A program made the translations under genes and the position numbers. The notes under the pieces were generated by a model, which saw nothing but the letters and a program-made list of their open reading frames with translations, had not been told where the DNA came from and did not search any database. A stretch of DNA of 52,793 bases from DTYU01 sp040757355 (lineage in GTDB: Bacteria; Bacillota; Desulfotomaculia; Desulfotomaculales; Ammonificaceae), in assembly GCA_040757355.1 (NCBI GenBank), contig JBFLWY010000018.1:1-52793 (forward strand), read 5' to 3'. The number at the start of each line of letters is the position of its first letter. Positions within the stretch are counted from its first letter, which is position 1. Shown piece by piece: positions 1 to 7,826 of the stretch.

Positions 1-236
1 GACCTGGATGCCTGGGTCGTCAGGTTAAAGAAACGTTTGCCGATGTCCTCCTTGTTTGCCGGCAGGCGGTCATGCAGCAGTCTCACGGTGTGCTAAGGTA
101 CAAGACTCGAATCTGTCCAAAGGCGGTTAAGCTGTTGTTCCGTTTGTTAAGCCCTGGTATACTGGAAGCAGGGAATGGAAAGCAAACGGCAGGCGGGCAG
201 CGCGGCACCGTCGCAGCAGAAGCTGTGGAGTTCTAA

Positions 237-433
237 GAGAGTGTTGCAAAACCATAATTAACCAGAAGCGAGTCAATCTATCTACGGATGGGAGGCTTTA
301 GTGAAAAGCCCGGAGGCCGCGAAAAACGAGCATGGCGCGGAAGGCGAAGCCGTCCGGAGCGGAGCGTACATGGTAGTACGTGAGCACCGGACGGCGAGCC
401 TGACAAAGCCAGGCGAAGTTTTGCAGCGGTCTC
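237..433. mobile_element. MITE-like insertion with 16-base TIRs and CTAA target duplication
   Basis: The ends GAGAGTGTTGCAAAAC (237-252) and GTTTTGCAGCGGTCTC (418-433) are imperfect inverted repeats, 12 of 16 identical. They are bounded by CTAA at 233-236 and again at 434-437, as expected for a 4-base target duplication. Repeat copy 2 near 4372-4385 lacks the insert, so it serves as an empty site. The interior carries a GCCGTCCGG / CCGGACGGC inverted pair and no convincing ORF. The TGCAAAAC-type ends resemble those of some IS families (IS1182-like, from memory), so this is probably a non-autonomous derivative. Confidence 0.72.
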
Positions 434-448
434 CTAAAGGGGTGAAGG

Positions 449-1396
449 GTGCACCATTATATTGATCGCAGTCTGAAAGCCTTGGCGCGGCGTTACCCGG
501 CCGATTTCATCCGGGTGGTTTTAGGGCCGTATCCAGGACTTTTCTGCCGGACGATTGATAACCCGGAGATTAACCTGCCGGAGCGCCGGTTAGACTTTGT
601 CTACGAGGTGGAGGACAGTGAAGGCACAACCCTTCTGCATTTGGAGTTCCAGATGCGTCACGAGCCGGAGCTGCCCCGCCGGATATTTGAGTATAACGCC
701 CTGCTTACGGCGGCCCACGGCGTACCGGTGGTCTCGGCGGTGCTTTACTTAGAGCGCAGGGAGTACAAGACACTGCCGGCGGCATACATGGTGGCGCTTG
801 CGGAGAAGACGCTGCACACCTTCACCTATCCGGTGATCCGGCTCTGGGAGTATCAAGAGGCGATCCTAAAGGGTGAATTGCGGGGTTTAGCGCCGCTGTT
901 GCCCTTGCTTTCTGCGGAGAAGGACGAGAGGGTGTTAGCTCATACGAGGGAACTGATTCTCACGGCGCCCGATGAGAAGTGGCGGCCGGAGGCGCTGTCG
1001 GTGGCGGTGACGGTGGCGGAGCGTTATTTTGACCGGGATTTTCTGTTACGTTTTTTCAAGGAGGAGATTGCCATGCTGCGGGAAGCGAGCATTGTCCAGG
1101 ACTGGATCAGGGAAGGCATGGAGAAGGGCATGGAGAAGGGCATGGAGAAGGGTATGGAGAAGGGTATGGAAAAGGGTATGGAAAAGGGCATGGAAAAGGG
1201 TCGGCGGGATGGTTTGCGGGAAGCCATTCTTGACGTCCTGAGCGAACGCTTCGGCGTGATCGGGCCGGAGGTGGCCAGGAAGATAGAGGCAGTGGAGGAA
1301 GTGGCGGTGTTGATGTCCTTGCACAGGCGCAGCCTTAAGGTATCCAGCCTGGCGGAGTTCAGCGCCCTGCTCGATGAACTAAAGGTTCAAGGTTAA
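449..1396 (+). CDS. Rpn family PD-(D/E)XK nuclease / putative transposase, copy A
   Basis: The 315-residue product belongs to the Rpn/YhgA-like family, whose members are cytoplasmic DNA endonucleases that promote RecA-independent recombination. The nuclease core is visible near residues 45-75: RRLDFVYEVED supplies the acidic residue and LLHLEFQ the E-x-Q motif. The C-terminal third is helical and holds seven consecutive GMEK units (residues about 223-250), a charged segment common in this family. The start is GTG after GGGGTGAAGG. It is nearly identical to the gene at 4394 apart from the tandem length (seven GMEK units against two) and scattered substitutions. Function is inferred from the family; a mobile or selfish role is likely but not shown. 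Confidence 0.85.
   Translation: MHHYIDRSLKALARRYPADFIRVVLGPYPGLFCRTIDNPEINLPERRLDFVYEVEDSEGTTLLHLEFQMRHEPELPRRIFEYNALLTAAHGVPVVSAVLYLERREYKTLPAAYMVALAEKTLHTFTYPVIRLWEYQEAILKGELRGLAPLLPLLSAEKDERVLAHTRELILTAPDEKWRPEALSVAVTVAERYFDRDFLLRFFKEEIAMLREASIVQDWIREGMEKGMEKGMEKGMEKGMEKGMEKGMEKGRRDGLREAILDVLSERFGVIGPEVARKIEAVEEVAVLMSLHRRSLKVSSLAEFSALLDELKVQG
1115..1198 (+). repeat. 12-base tandem repeat encoding GMEK x7
   Basis: Seven in-frame 12-base units (GGCATGGAGAAG and close variants) encode GMEK. The paralogous gene has only two units at 5060-5083. The variants are ordered (GGCATGGAGAAG first, GGTATGGAAAAG later), which suggests stepwise slippage. The 60-base difference fully explains the 20-residue length difference of the two proteins. 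Confidence 0.95.
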
Positions 1397-1725
1397 GGCT
1401 TAAGGCTCAAGGGACAGACCTTTAAGGTCCGTTCGACGTTCGACGTTGGACGTTCGACGTTGGGTTCAAGGGACCGGATTTGGGGGTCGGTTCGACGTCC
1501 AGGCTTTAAGATGATGGACCTGTCTGTCGTACCAGCGGTACGGGCAGGCCTTTAGGGTCCGTTCGAAGTTCAATAGCTCGATAGTTAAAGGCTTGGCCTT
1601 AGAGTCGGACTTTTGCGGTCAGTTTTGCATTCTGGAAGGCTGCGGCTGAAGCAAATCCGGAGCGAGGCCGTTTCCGCTGGGACGCTTTTCAGACCTTTCT
1701 TGAAGACCCAGAAAAATCCTGCATG
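1397..1725. other. Gene-free tail of repeat unit with GGTCCGTTCGACGTT motifs
   Basis: No gene is seen here. The stretch carries iterated GTTCGACGTTCGACGTT words and GGTCCGTTCGA cores (about 1427-1460, 1488-1500, 1555-1567). The same words recur in repeat copy 2 (5310-5465), at 22434-22455, and in a related inverted form near 30372-30390. They look like a dispersed intergenic repeat family of unknown role. Confidence 0.6.
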
Positions 1726-1795
1726 CTACAGCGTTTTCTCAACAAACAGGAACCGCACGAAGTAGAACCAGTCTTCTGAAGGCGCCGTCCTGACG
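1726..1795 (-). pseudogene. C-terminal remnant of a paralogue of the PHP-type hydrolase
   Basis: The minus strand reads TAPSEDWFYFVRFLFVEKTL followed by a stop. The first part matches TAPSEDWFYFIRFTF near the C-terminus of the protein encoded at 2205-3839. DNA identity is high over about 30 bases (1761-1790 against 2285-2314). The remnant sits about 20 bases beyond the end of the Rpn repeat unit, so a second PHP-hydrolase gene was probably here and was destroyed when the unit arrived or recombined. Confidence 0.65.
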
Positions 1796-1838
1796 TGAGC
1801 ATCCGGCGGAATATGCAATAAACTCCATCTGATTCGAA

Positions 1839-2132
1839 CTACCGGCGAAAGACTATGCGGATCGCGGTCCGGAGAAGATATCCGAGTGCGGCGCCGAAGA
1901 ATGTGCCGAGAGCAATGCCTAAGAGCGGATTAATGTCCGCTACCAGTTCCATGGCCCAGTCTACGGGTGAAAGCTTCCAGATCAGATGGTAATAATCTCT
2001 GAATGGGCTGTCATGAGCCAGCCATTCCCGCGTGGGCTCAAAAACGAAAATAAAGAATATTACCCAGGCATAAATGATTCCGCCGACGGCCCATATTATT
2101 GATTGCTCTAAAGAGGGGAAAAACCGCCGCAT
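1839..2132 (-). CDS. Small two-helix membrane protein, unknown function
   Basis: The 97-residue product has two hydrophobic segments, residues about 11-32 (IIWAVGGIIYAWVIFFIFVF) and 68-90 (INPLLGIALGTFFGAALGYLL), and a basic C-terminus, so it should be an integral membrane protein. The ATG start at 2132 is preceded by AGGAGG. It lies about 70 bases downstream of the secreted PHP-type hydrolase on the same strand, so the two may be co-transcribed. I do not recognise a family. The glycine-rich second helix (GxxxGxxxG-like) could support helix packing; no catalytic motif is visible. Confidence 0.75.
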   Translation of the reverse strand: MRRFFPSLEQSIIWAVGGIIYAWVIFFIFVFEPTREWLAHDSPFRDYYHLIWKLSPVDWAMELVADINPLLGIALGTFFGAALGYLLRTAIRIVFRR

Positions 2133-2204
2133 ATGTGCTCCTCCTTATTTCGTTAACGGCGGTAAGAGACAGAAATCCGTCCCTTACCGCCTGAGGTGAG
2201 AAGT

Positions 2205-3839
2205 TTAATAAACATCGAGAAAGATCGGGTTGGTGATCACCTCCGTGGGATACGATCCAGGGTATTGGAAGGTAAAGCGGATAAAATAGAACCAGTCCTC
2301 TGAAGGCGCCGTCCAGGAGATGGTGGTCTCGGTTCCGGGGTTGGTGACCGTCTTGACCACGTTCCCGTCCCGGTTGATGATCTCAAACTTGTTACACACG
2401 AAACCGGTTACCGGCTGCTGCACCACCTTGAAGGTAAAGCTTCCGCCCTTTGGCAGCCTCACCACGCTGCCCTGCATGTAGCCGTTGACGGTGAAAAGAC
2501 CGAGGTTGCCGTCTCCGGTGGCGCTGGCCCTCCCGGCTTTAATGGCGTCCCAGACGGCGGCGCGGTTCGTCGGGGAGTAGCTCGTGGTGTAGATCCAGGT
2601 CCGTCCGTAATCTATCAACCTCGAACTGTGATGGTCTGAATTACCGACACCCACGACAAACCCTTTGCCGGCGATGGTGTTGGACAGGTTCGCCTTGAGG
2701 ATTGAAACCCATTTCGAGATGGTTGAAGAACTTGCCGTCCGTTCGTAGGATAACAGCTCCATCGCGCGGAAACCGGTTACACTCCAGTTCTGCCACTTGA
2801 CAGCCCGGTAGGGATGGGCAATGACCGCATACGAATAAGGAGAATTGTGGCTGTTGATGGCGTTGATCAGGTTCTGGGGCGTGTAGTACTTGTTCTGCGG
2901 GATCGAGCTTGCGCTCTCCTTGAGCCGGTAGCCCAAGGCGTGGCCGAGCTCCGTGGAGTTTGGGTCTCCCTGCGTCTGAACACATCCTATCTCCGCTCCC
3001 GGGGCGACGACTATCCCGTAGCTCGACTGGGCGGAGTTACAGGCGGATACATAAGATGGCCATCCGCCGTTATTTCGGATCCCGTCCTCGTGGTCAGTGA
3101 TGATGATCCACTTAAAGCCATCGTTTTTCATCTTGGAAACTCTTTGGGAAATGCTCTCATTCCCGTCACTCCAGGTGGTATGGTTATGCCCGTCGCCGGC
3201 GTACCAGTTGGGCCGTGAAGGAAGCGAGGTTATCACGACAAGGGTCTCGGCGGTAACTGTATGTTTCGCTTTCCCGGTCTCGAAGGTTGCACTTGTCACA
3301 AGGGTGAAGCTACCGCCTTCCCCGGTCACAAGGTCCCCGACCGGGACGACAACCTCCGGGTTCAGGTAACTTTTCTGCAGCAGGGGAGCGAGGTCGAGGC
3401 TCTCAGGCTCATCGAGAATAAGCGGCAGCTTTTCTTTAGTCGGCGCAAGATCCGCCACGCTTCTAATCGCGGCGTCTGGCGCAAGCTTTGCTCTTTCTTT
3501 CCCCGATTTGTCAGATACGGTGATCTCCAGTAACCTCACGCCGGTACCGGGCGACATGTTTACCGCCATAACGGGAATCCCGATTTCTTTCGGGGTCGGT
3601 TGGAAAACGGTGATAAACCTCGGTACAACGAGACATCCTCGGCCGTCCGGTGTGGCCGCCGCAGTGAAATGCGGCTGCGGCGGCAGGAACTCCATCGGCG
3701 TCCCCTTCTCTTCCGGAACGGTCCCGGCCTCTTCAACACCCGCCGCAGCAAATGCCGCGGCCGCTATAGCTAGCAGAACCGACAGAAGCACGACCGCAAA
3801 GAGAACCGTTCGCCGATACGGAACGGGTTTCCGCAGCAT
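2205..3839 (-). CDS. Secreted CehA/McbA-type PHP-domain metallohydrolase
   Basis: The 544-residue product starts with a signal-peptide-like segment (basic residues, then LFAVVLLSVLLAIAAAAFAAAG), so it is probably exported. After a beta-rich N-terminal region, a PHP domain begins near residue 215 with the metal-binding signatures GHNHTTWSDG, TDHED, the later AHP and the terminal GNSDHH. This pattern fits the CehA/McbA family of phosphoesterases and hydrolases. A C-terminal beta-sandwich follows. The ATG start at 3839 follows GGAGG. Substrate is unknown; carbaryl-type hydrolysis is known for named relatives only and should not be assumed. A remnant of a paralogue lies at 1726-1795, so the gene may once have been in tandem. 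Confidence 0.8.
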   Translation of the reverse strand: MLRKPVPYRRTVLFAVVLLSVLLAIAAAAFAAAGVEEAGTVPEEKGTPMEFLPPQPHFTAAATPDGRGCLVVPRFITVFQPTPKEIGIPVMAVNMSPGTGVRLLEITVSDKSGKERAKLAPDAAIRSVADLAPTKEKLPLILDEPESLDLAPLLQKSYLNPEVVVPVGDLVTGEGGSFTLVTSATFETGKAKHTVTAETLVVITSLPSRPNWYAGDGHNHTTWSDGNESISQRVSKMKNDGFKWIIITDHEDGIRNNGGWPSYVSACNSAQSSYGIVVAPGAEIGCVQTQGDPNSTELGHALGYRLKESASSIPQNKYYTPQNLINAINSHNSPYSYAVIAHPYRAVKWQNWSVTGFRAMELLSYERTASSSTISKWVSILKANLSNTIAGKGFVVGVGNSDHHSSRLIDYGRTWIYTTSYSPTNRAAVWDAIKAGRASATGDGNLGLFTVNGYMQGSVVRLPKGGSFTFKVVQQPVTGFVCNKFEIINRDGNVVKTVTNPGTETTISWTAPSEDWFYFIRFTFQYPGSYPTEVITNPIFLDVY

Positions 3840-4142
3840 AGGCGCTAAACCTCCTTACTTTATTTTAATTTCCCGGCTGGCAGAATTCTACCTAAAAATT
3901 CAGTTCCCGGCTCCTCCGGCGGTTCTCGCTTATCCTTTCACCTCCCCTTGCCAAAGAGTCCAATGCCTGCCAGACTTTGCGCCTATTTTACAAAAAAAAA
4001 ACGGCGTCAAGGGTTCAGGTAAAAAATTTTTCCTGCACTGGTGATCCGGTTTTAAGCTTGGCTTGTGGCAGGGCAAATTGCAGCGGCAAAACTTCGCAGA
4101 TGCGCGCCCTGTCTGCCGGCAGGCAGGGGGCAACTCAACCGG
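3840..4142. other. Gene-free region between hydrolase gene and repeat copy 2
   Basis: About 300 bases with no supportable gene. It holds the hydrolase upstream region, a run of ten A (3992-4001), and a near-palindrome CTGTCTGCCGGCAGGCAGG around 4111-4129 that could form a hairpin or be a repeat end just before the duplicated unit begins at 4143. Confidence 0.5.
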
Positions 4143-5597
4143 GACCTGGATGCCTGGGTCGTCAGGTTAAAGAAACGTTTGCCGATGTCCTCCTTGTTTG
4201 CCGGCAGGCGGTCATGCAGCAGTCTCACGGTGTGCTAAGGTACAAGACTCGAATCTGTCCAAAGGCGGTCAAGCTGTTGTTCCGTTTATTAGGCCCTGGT
4301 ATACTGGAAGCAGAAAATAGAAAGCGGTTGGTCAAAGCGGTACCGGAGCAACGGAAGTTGTGGAAGTTGTAAAGATTAATTAGGGGTGTAGGGGTGCACC
4401 ATTATATTGATCGCAGTCTGAAAGCTTTGGCGCGGCGTTACCCGGCCGATTTCATCCGGGTGGTTCTGGGGCCGTATCCCGGATTTATCTACCGTACCGT
4501 TGATAACCCGGAGATTAACCTGCCGGAACGCCGGTTAGACTTTGTGTACGAGGTGGAGGATAGTGAAGGCACAATCCTTTTACATTTGGAGTTCCAGATG
4601 CGTCACGAGCCGGAACTGCCCCGCCGCATCTTTGAGTATAACGCCCTGCTTACGGCGGCCCACGGCGTACCGGCGGTTTCGGCGGTGCTTTACTTAGAGC
4701 GCAGGGAGTACAAGACACTGCCGGCGGCATACACGGTGGCGCTTGCGGAGAAGACGCTGCACACCTTCACCTATCCGGTGATCCGGCTTTGGGAGTATCA
4801 AGAGGCGATCCTGAAGGGTGAATTACGCGGCTTGGCGCCGCTGTTGCCCTTGCTTTCAGCGGAGAGGGACGAGAGGGTGCTGGCTCATACGAAGGAACTG
4901 ATTCTCGCGGCGCCCGATGACAGGTGGCGGCCGGAGGCACTATCGGTGGCGGTGACGGTGGCGGAGCGTTATTTTGACCGGAATTTTCTATTACGCTTTT
5001 TCAAGGAGGAGATTGCCATGCTGCGGGAAGCGAGCATTGTCCAGGACTGGATCAGGGAAGGCATGGAAAAGGGCATGGAAAAGGGGCGGCGGGACAGCTT
5101 GCGGGAAGCTATACTTGACGTCCTGAGCGAACGCTTCGGCGTGATAGGGCCGGAGGTGGCCAGGAAGATAGAGGCAGTGGAGGAAGTGGCGGTGTTGATG
5201 TCCTTGCACAGGCGCAGCCTTAAGGTATCCAGCCTGGCGGAGTTCAGCGCCCTGCTCGATGAACTAAAGGTTCAAGGTTAAGGCTTAGGGCTTAAGGCTC
5301 AAGGGACAGACCTTTAAGGTCCGTTCGACGTTCGACGTTGGACGTTCGACGTTGGGTTCAAGGGACCGGCTTTGGGGGTCGGTTCGACGTTCAGGCTTTG
5401 AGATGATGGACCTGTCTGTCGTACCAGCGGTACGGGCAGGCCTTTGGGGTCCGTTCGAAGTTCAATAGCTCGATAGTTAAAGGCTTGGCCTTAGAGTCGG
5501 ACTTTTGCGGTCAGTTTTGCGTTCTGGAAGGCTGCGGCTGAAGCAAATCCGGAGCGAGGCGTCTCCGCTGGGCCGCTTTTCCGGCCTTTCTTGAAGA
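4143..5597 (+). repeat. Direct repeat unit, copy 2 (Rpn-gene unit)
   Basis: This is the second copy of the unit at 1-1706. It lacks the MITE insertion and has a shorter GMEK tandem. Its right end, just after TTGAAGA at 5591-5597, falls inside a minus-strand reading frame (5491-5718) that appears to be cut by the unit. The sequence before 4143 cannot be compared with copy 1 because copy 1 meets the window edge. Confidence 0.9.
4394..5281 (+). CDS. Rpn family PD-(D/E)XK nuclease / putative transposase, copy B
   Basis: This 295-residue protein is a near twin of the product of 449-1396. The core motifs are intact: RRLDFVYEVED near residue 47 and LLHLEFQ near residue 62. It differs by only two GMEK units (residues about 223-230) and scattered substitutions such as GFIYRTVD for GLFCRTID. 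The start is GTG, preceded by GGGGTGTAGG. Most differences keep the reading frame open, so both copies may still be functional. The role is as for copy A: a DNA endonuclease family linked to recombination, probably part of a mobile or duplicating unit. Confidence 0.85.
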   Translation: MHHYIDRSLKALARRYPADFIRVVLGPYPGFIYRTVDNPEINLPERRLDFVYEVEDSEGTILLHLEFQMRHEPELPRRIFEYNALLTAAHGVPAVSAVLYLERREYKTLPAAYTVALAEKTLHTFTYPVIRLWEYQEAILKGELRGLAPLLPLLSAERDERVLAHTKELILAAPDDRWRPEALSVAVTVAERYFDRNFLLRFFKEEIAMLREASIVQDWIREGMEKGMEKGRRDSLREAILDVLSERFGVIGPEVARKIEAVEEVAVLMSLHRRSLKVSSLAEFSALLDELKVQG

Positions 5598-5718
5598 GGT
5601 AGCATTTCGAGGCCTTACGTACCCACCAGTCTGACCGCTCATCGCCGAGGTAATATTTGCCGAGGTAGGCGTAGGCGTCAATGCAGCCGGATGTCAGTTT
5701 CCAGGCTCCTGTACCCAT
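5491..5718 (-). pseudogene. Truncated small ORF cut by repeat copy 2
   Basis: The reading frame starts at an ATG (5718) with AAGGAG about 11 bases upstream, right after the stop of the DUF6429-like gene, so the start looks genuine. About 40 residues (MGTGAWKLTSG..., rich in Tyr/Trp, one CIDAY motif) are encoded outside the repeat. The remaining ~35 residues are read from repeat copy 2 and are probably not native. I do not recognise the N-terminal segment. The best reading is the 5' part of an operon partner of the upstream gene, truncated by the repeat unit. Confidence 0.5.
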
Positions 5719-5726
5719 CTTGGCCG

Positions 5727-6023
5727 CTACTCCTTCCTTTTGCGTTCCCGCAGATAAACCACCCGGTCATCACTTTTCGGATGATCGGGAGGCACGAGCC
5801 CGTATTGCACGAGGAGCCTTCGGGCCTTCTCTGCCCCGGCTTCCGTCAGCCATACCGACTTCGCCCGGCGGCTGCTGTCAATCAGCCCTTCTTCGGCCAG
5901 TATATCCAGTGTTTCAAAAGGGTAGCCCTTCCAACTCCTGAGGGCCGTGCTGAACGCAACGTCTTCCTGCCAAGAAGTGAGATACAGAAGGATCAGAACC
6001 AGGTCGCGGACTATCTTTTCCAT
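5727..6023 (-). CDS. DUF6429-like small protein
   Basis: The 98-residue product has the pattern I associate with DUF6429: an N-terminal helix (VRDLVLILLYLTSW), RSWKGYPFETLDILAEEGLIDSS and KSVWLTEAGAEKARRLL. This is a compact winged-helix-like layout in which the last part would be the wing and recognition helix. The start is ATG with AAGGGA upstream. The family is small and often found near mobile genes; its biochemical role is unknown to me. A truncated ORF follows directly downstream on the same strand. The family call is from memory of the motif order, not from a search. Confidence 0.65.
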   Translation of the reverse strand: MEKIVRDLVLILLYLTSWQEDVAFSTALRSWKGYPFETLDILAEEGLIDSSRRAKSVWLTEAGAEKARRLLVQYGLVPPDHPKSDDRVVYLRERKRKE

Positions 6024-6247
6024 CGTTTATATCCCTTATCCCCGCAGGTGAATTCAGGGAAAGAATTTGACTCTTTGCGAGAAAATCCTTCATACTGAGA
6101 GATTATTTTCGCGTTCCCGTTACGGCCGGGGAATTGGTGCTTCCTGCCATGAATTGCTTTTATAAAGGCCTGCGAAATGTTAAAATGTATTTAGGGAAGA
6201 AGCTTTGAGCAAATAGATGTTTGCCAGGTAAGTACGTGAGGTAGTTG

Positions 6248-7258
6248 ATGGCTGAAGTTATCATCCTGAATTTCGGCACCAGCCTCGGTAAAAAGAGCGA
6301 GCGGCTGCTGATCAAGGAGCAGGGTAGGGTAGTGGAGGAAATCCCCTTCCGGGACATTTCCTCGCTGACGATTGCCACGCGGGGAGTTTCTTTGTCCTCG
6401 GACGTGATCCTTGAATGCGTCGAGCACGGCATCCAGATAAATTTCCTCACCTCTTCCGGCAAGCCCTACGCGAAGGTGACCTCGCCGCAACTGAGCGGTA
6501 CGGTGGTCACCCGCCGGGAGCAGATTTTAGCTTACACCGATGAGCGCGGCGCGGCGCTGGCCGTAGCTTTTATCGAGGGAAAGCTGAAGAACCAGGCGAA
6601 TGTCCTGAAATACTTCGCCAAATACCGGCGGGCGGCCGATCCGGCGCTCTACCGGGAACTCGAAGCACGGCTGAAGCGGCTGGAGGAGATCCGCGGCGAG
6701 CTTGAGAGTTTGAGCGGAACGACGGTGGACGAACTGCGGGGGACGATATTTTCTGTGGAGGGGCGGGCTGCCCAAGAGTACTGGGAGGGGATAGGCGTCC
6801 TGCTGGGAGAAAAAGCGGATTTCGCGGGCCGGGAGCGCCGGGGCGCCGAGGACCCGGTGAATTCGGCGCTCAACTACGGGTACGGCATCCTGTATTCCCA
6901 GGTCTGGGGCGCGGTGACCCTGGCGGGCCTGGAACCCTTCGCCGGGTTTCTGCATACCGACCGGCCGGGTAAACCCAGCCTGGTGCTGGACCTCACCGAA
7001 GAGTTCCGCGCCTGCGTAGTTGACAGGACGATCATGGGGATGCTGCTGCGGGGCGGCGCGGTAAAACTGGAGGAGGGCCGCCTCACTGACGAAACCAGGC
7101 GGGATCTGGCGCGGCGGGTGCTGGAGCGCCTGGACGCAGAGGAGGCTTACGACGGCAAAAAGCACAAGCTCAAGACAATCATCCAGCGGCAGGCGCGGCG
7201 GGTCGCGAGCTTTCTGCGCGGCGAGGGACGGTACAAGCCTTTTACAGCTAGTTGGTAG
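6248..7258 (+). CDS. cas1: CRISPR-associated endonuclease Cas1
   Basis: Cas1 is the integrase that, with Cas2, inserts new spacers at the leader end of the array. The 336-residue product has the N-terminal beta domain (VIILNFGTSLGKKSERLLI) and the C-terminal helical domain with the metal-binding residues: the Glu of VEGRAAQEYW (about residue 175), the His of FLHTDRPGKPSL (about 234) and the Glu of DLTEEFR (about 248). ATG 6248 is preferred over the adjacent TTG 6245 because GTGAGGTAG lies just upstream. It heads the adaptation genes, but a 240-base spacer holding a palindromic element separates it from cas2. Confidence 0.96.
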   Translation: MAEVIILNFGTSLGKKSERLLIKEQGRVVEEIPFRDISSLTIATRGVSLSSDVILECVEHGIQINFLTSSGKPYAKVTSPQLSGTVVTRREQILAYTDERGAALAVAFIEGKLKNQANVLKYFAKYRRAADPALYRELEARLKRLEEIRGELESLSGTTVDELRGTIFSVEGRAAQEYWEGIGVLLGEKADFAGRERRGAEDPVNSALNYGYGILYSQVWGAVTLAGLEPFAGFLHTDRPGKPSLVLDLTEEFRACVVDRTIMGMLLRGGAVKLEEGRLTDETRRDLARRVLERLDAEEAYDGKKHKLKTIIQRQARRVASFLRGEGRYKPFTASW

Positions 7259-7280
7259 GGACGAAGCAGAAGGGAGAATA

Positions 7281-7486
7281 AACCGCCAAGACGCCATGAA
7301 GACAAAGGAAATGGAGAACGCTTAATAAATAATCGCACAAAGGCACGAAGCCTTCAAGAAAATAGAAAATAAAAAATAAATCTTTATGATTCTCTGGCTT
7401 TGTGCGAAGGTTTAAGGAAAATCATGGTGGTCTTAGTGTCTTGGTGTGAGTTACAAATAGTGGCGATCTTGGCGCCTTGGCGGTGG
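7281..7486. mobile_element. Large imperfect palindromic element between cas1 and cas2
   Basis: The outer arms AACCGCCAAGACGCC (7281-7295) and GGCGCCTTGGCGGTGG (7471-7486) are inverted. An inner pair, TCGCACAAAGGC (7333-7344) against GGCTTTGTGCGA (7396-7407), is nested inside them. The AT-rich centre has no gene. Such nested CCGCCAAG / CTTGGCGG elements recur in many bacterial genomes and behave like miniature inverted-repeat elements or structured RNA. It breaks what is normally a tight cas1-cas2 junction. Confidence 0.65.
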
Positions 7487-7499
7487 AAAAGGATGAGAG

Positions 7500-7802
7500 A
7501 TGAAGACGCTGGTGGTTTACGACATCCCGGACGACCGCGTCCGGACGAAGGTTTTCGAGACCTGCAAGGACTACGGGCTGGCCCACATCCAGTACTCGGC
7601 ATTTTTCGGGCCGCTTAACCAGAACCGGCGCCAGGAGTTTTACCAGCGGCTGCGCCGGGTTTTGGGTAAAAACGAAGGTAAAATCATCATTTGTCCCATT
7701 TGCGATAAGGATTTGACGCTAATGCTTGAGATTGCGGTTCCGGAGGAGGCGGCTCTGCGGGAAGCGGAAGGTGACACCCGTAAGGGGCCGCTGATTTACT
7801 GA
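7500..7802 (+). CDS. cas2: CRISPR-associated protein Cas2
   Basis: Cas2 forms the dimeric bridge of the Cas1-Cas2 integrase. The 100-residue product has the ferredoxin-like fold pattern: KTLVVYDIPDDRVRTKVFETCKDYGL, with the conserved Asp in the first strand, then IQYSAFFGPL and KIIICPICDKDL. Length is normal for the family. The start is ATG 7500 after AAGGATGAGAG. It lies 24 bases before cas4, so cas2-cas4-csa1 are probably one transcript. Whether cas1 is in the same transcript is uncertain because of the palindromic insert. The CPICDKD motif adds two Cys commonly seen in type I-A-like Cas2 proteins. Confidence 0.94.
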   Translation: MKTLVVYDIPDDRVRTKVFETCKDYGLAHIQYSAFFGPLNQNRRQEFYQRLRRVLGKNEGKIIICPICDKDLTLMLEIAVPEEAALREAEGDTRKGPLIY

Positions 7803-7826
7803 GGGTGAAGAACGGGGTGGCGGCTG

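Larger units (their letters stand above)
1..1706 (+). repeat. Direct repeat unit, copy 1 (Rpn-gene unit)
   Basis: Positions 1-1706 match 4143-5597 almost base for base over an upstream region, an Rpn-family gene and about 310 bases downstream. Both copies end at the same TTGAAGA (1700-1706 and 5591-5597), after which they diverge. The left end lies at or before the window edge, so the full length is unknown. Copy 1 is longer because of a 197-base insertion (237-433) and five extra 12-base tandem units inside the gene. The unit behaves like a duplicated or mobile block, but no transposase lies inside it. Confidence 0.9.

Noticed and set aside
237..433. Group II intron fragment in the upstream insert of copy 1
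   Set aside because: No domain V-like hairpin or boundary sequence is seen; TIRs and a target duplication explain it better.
1024..1324. Minus-strand frames with repeated PFSMPFSIPFS or HALFHTLFHTLL
   Set aside because: Antisense reading of the GMEK tandem in the Rpn gene.
6527..7297. 256-codon minus-strand frame opposite cas1
   Set aside because: It is an antisense shadow of a clear Cas1 gene, a common effect of high GC.
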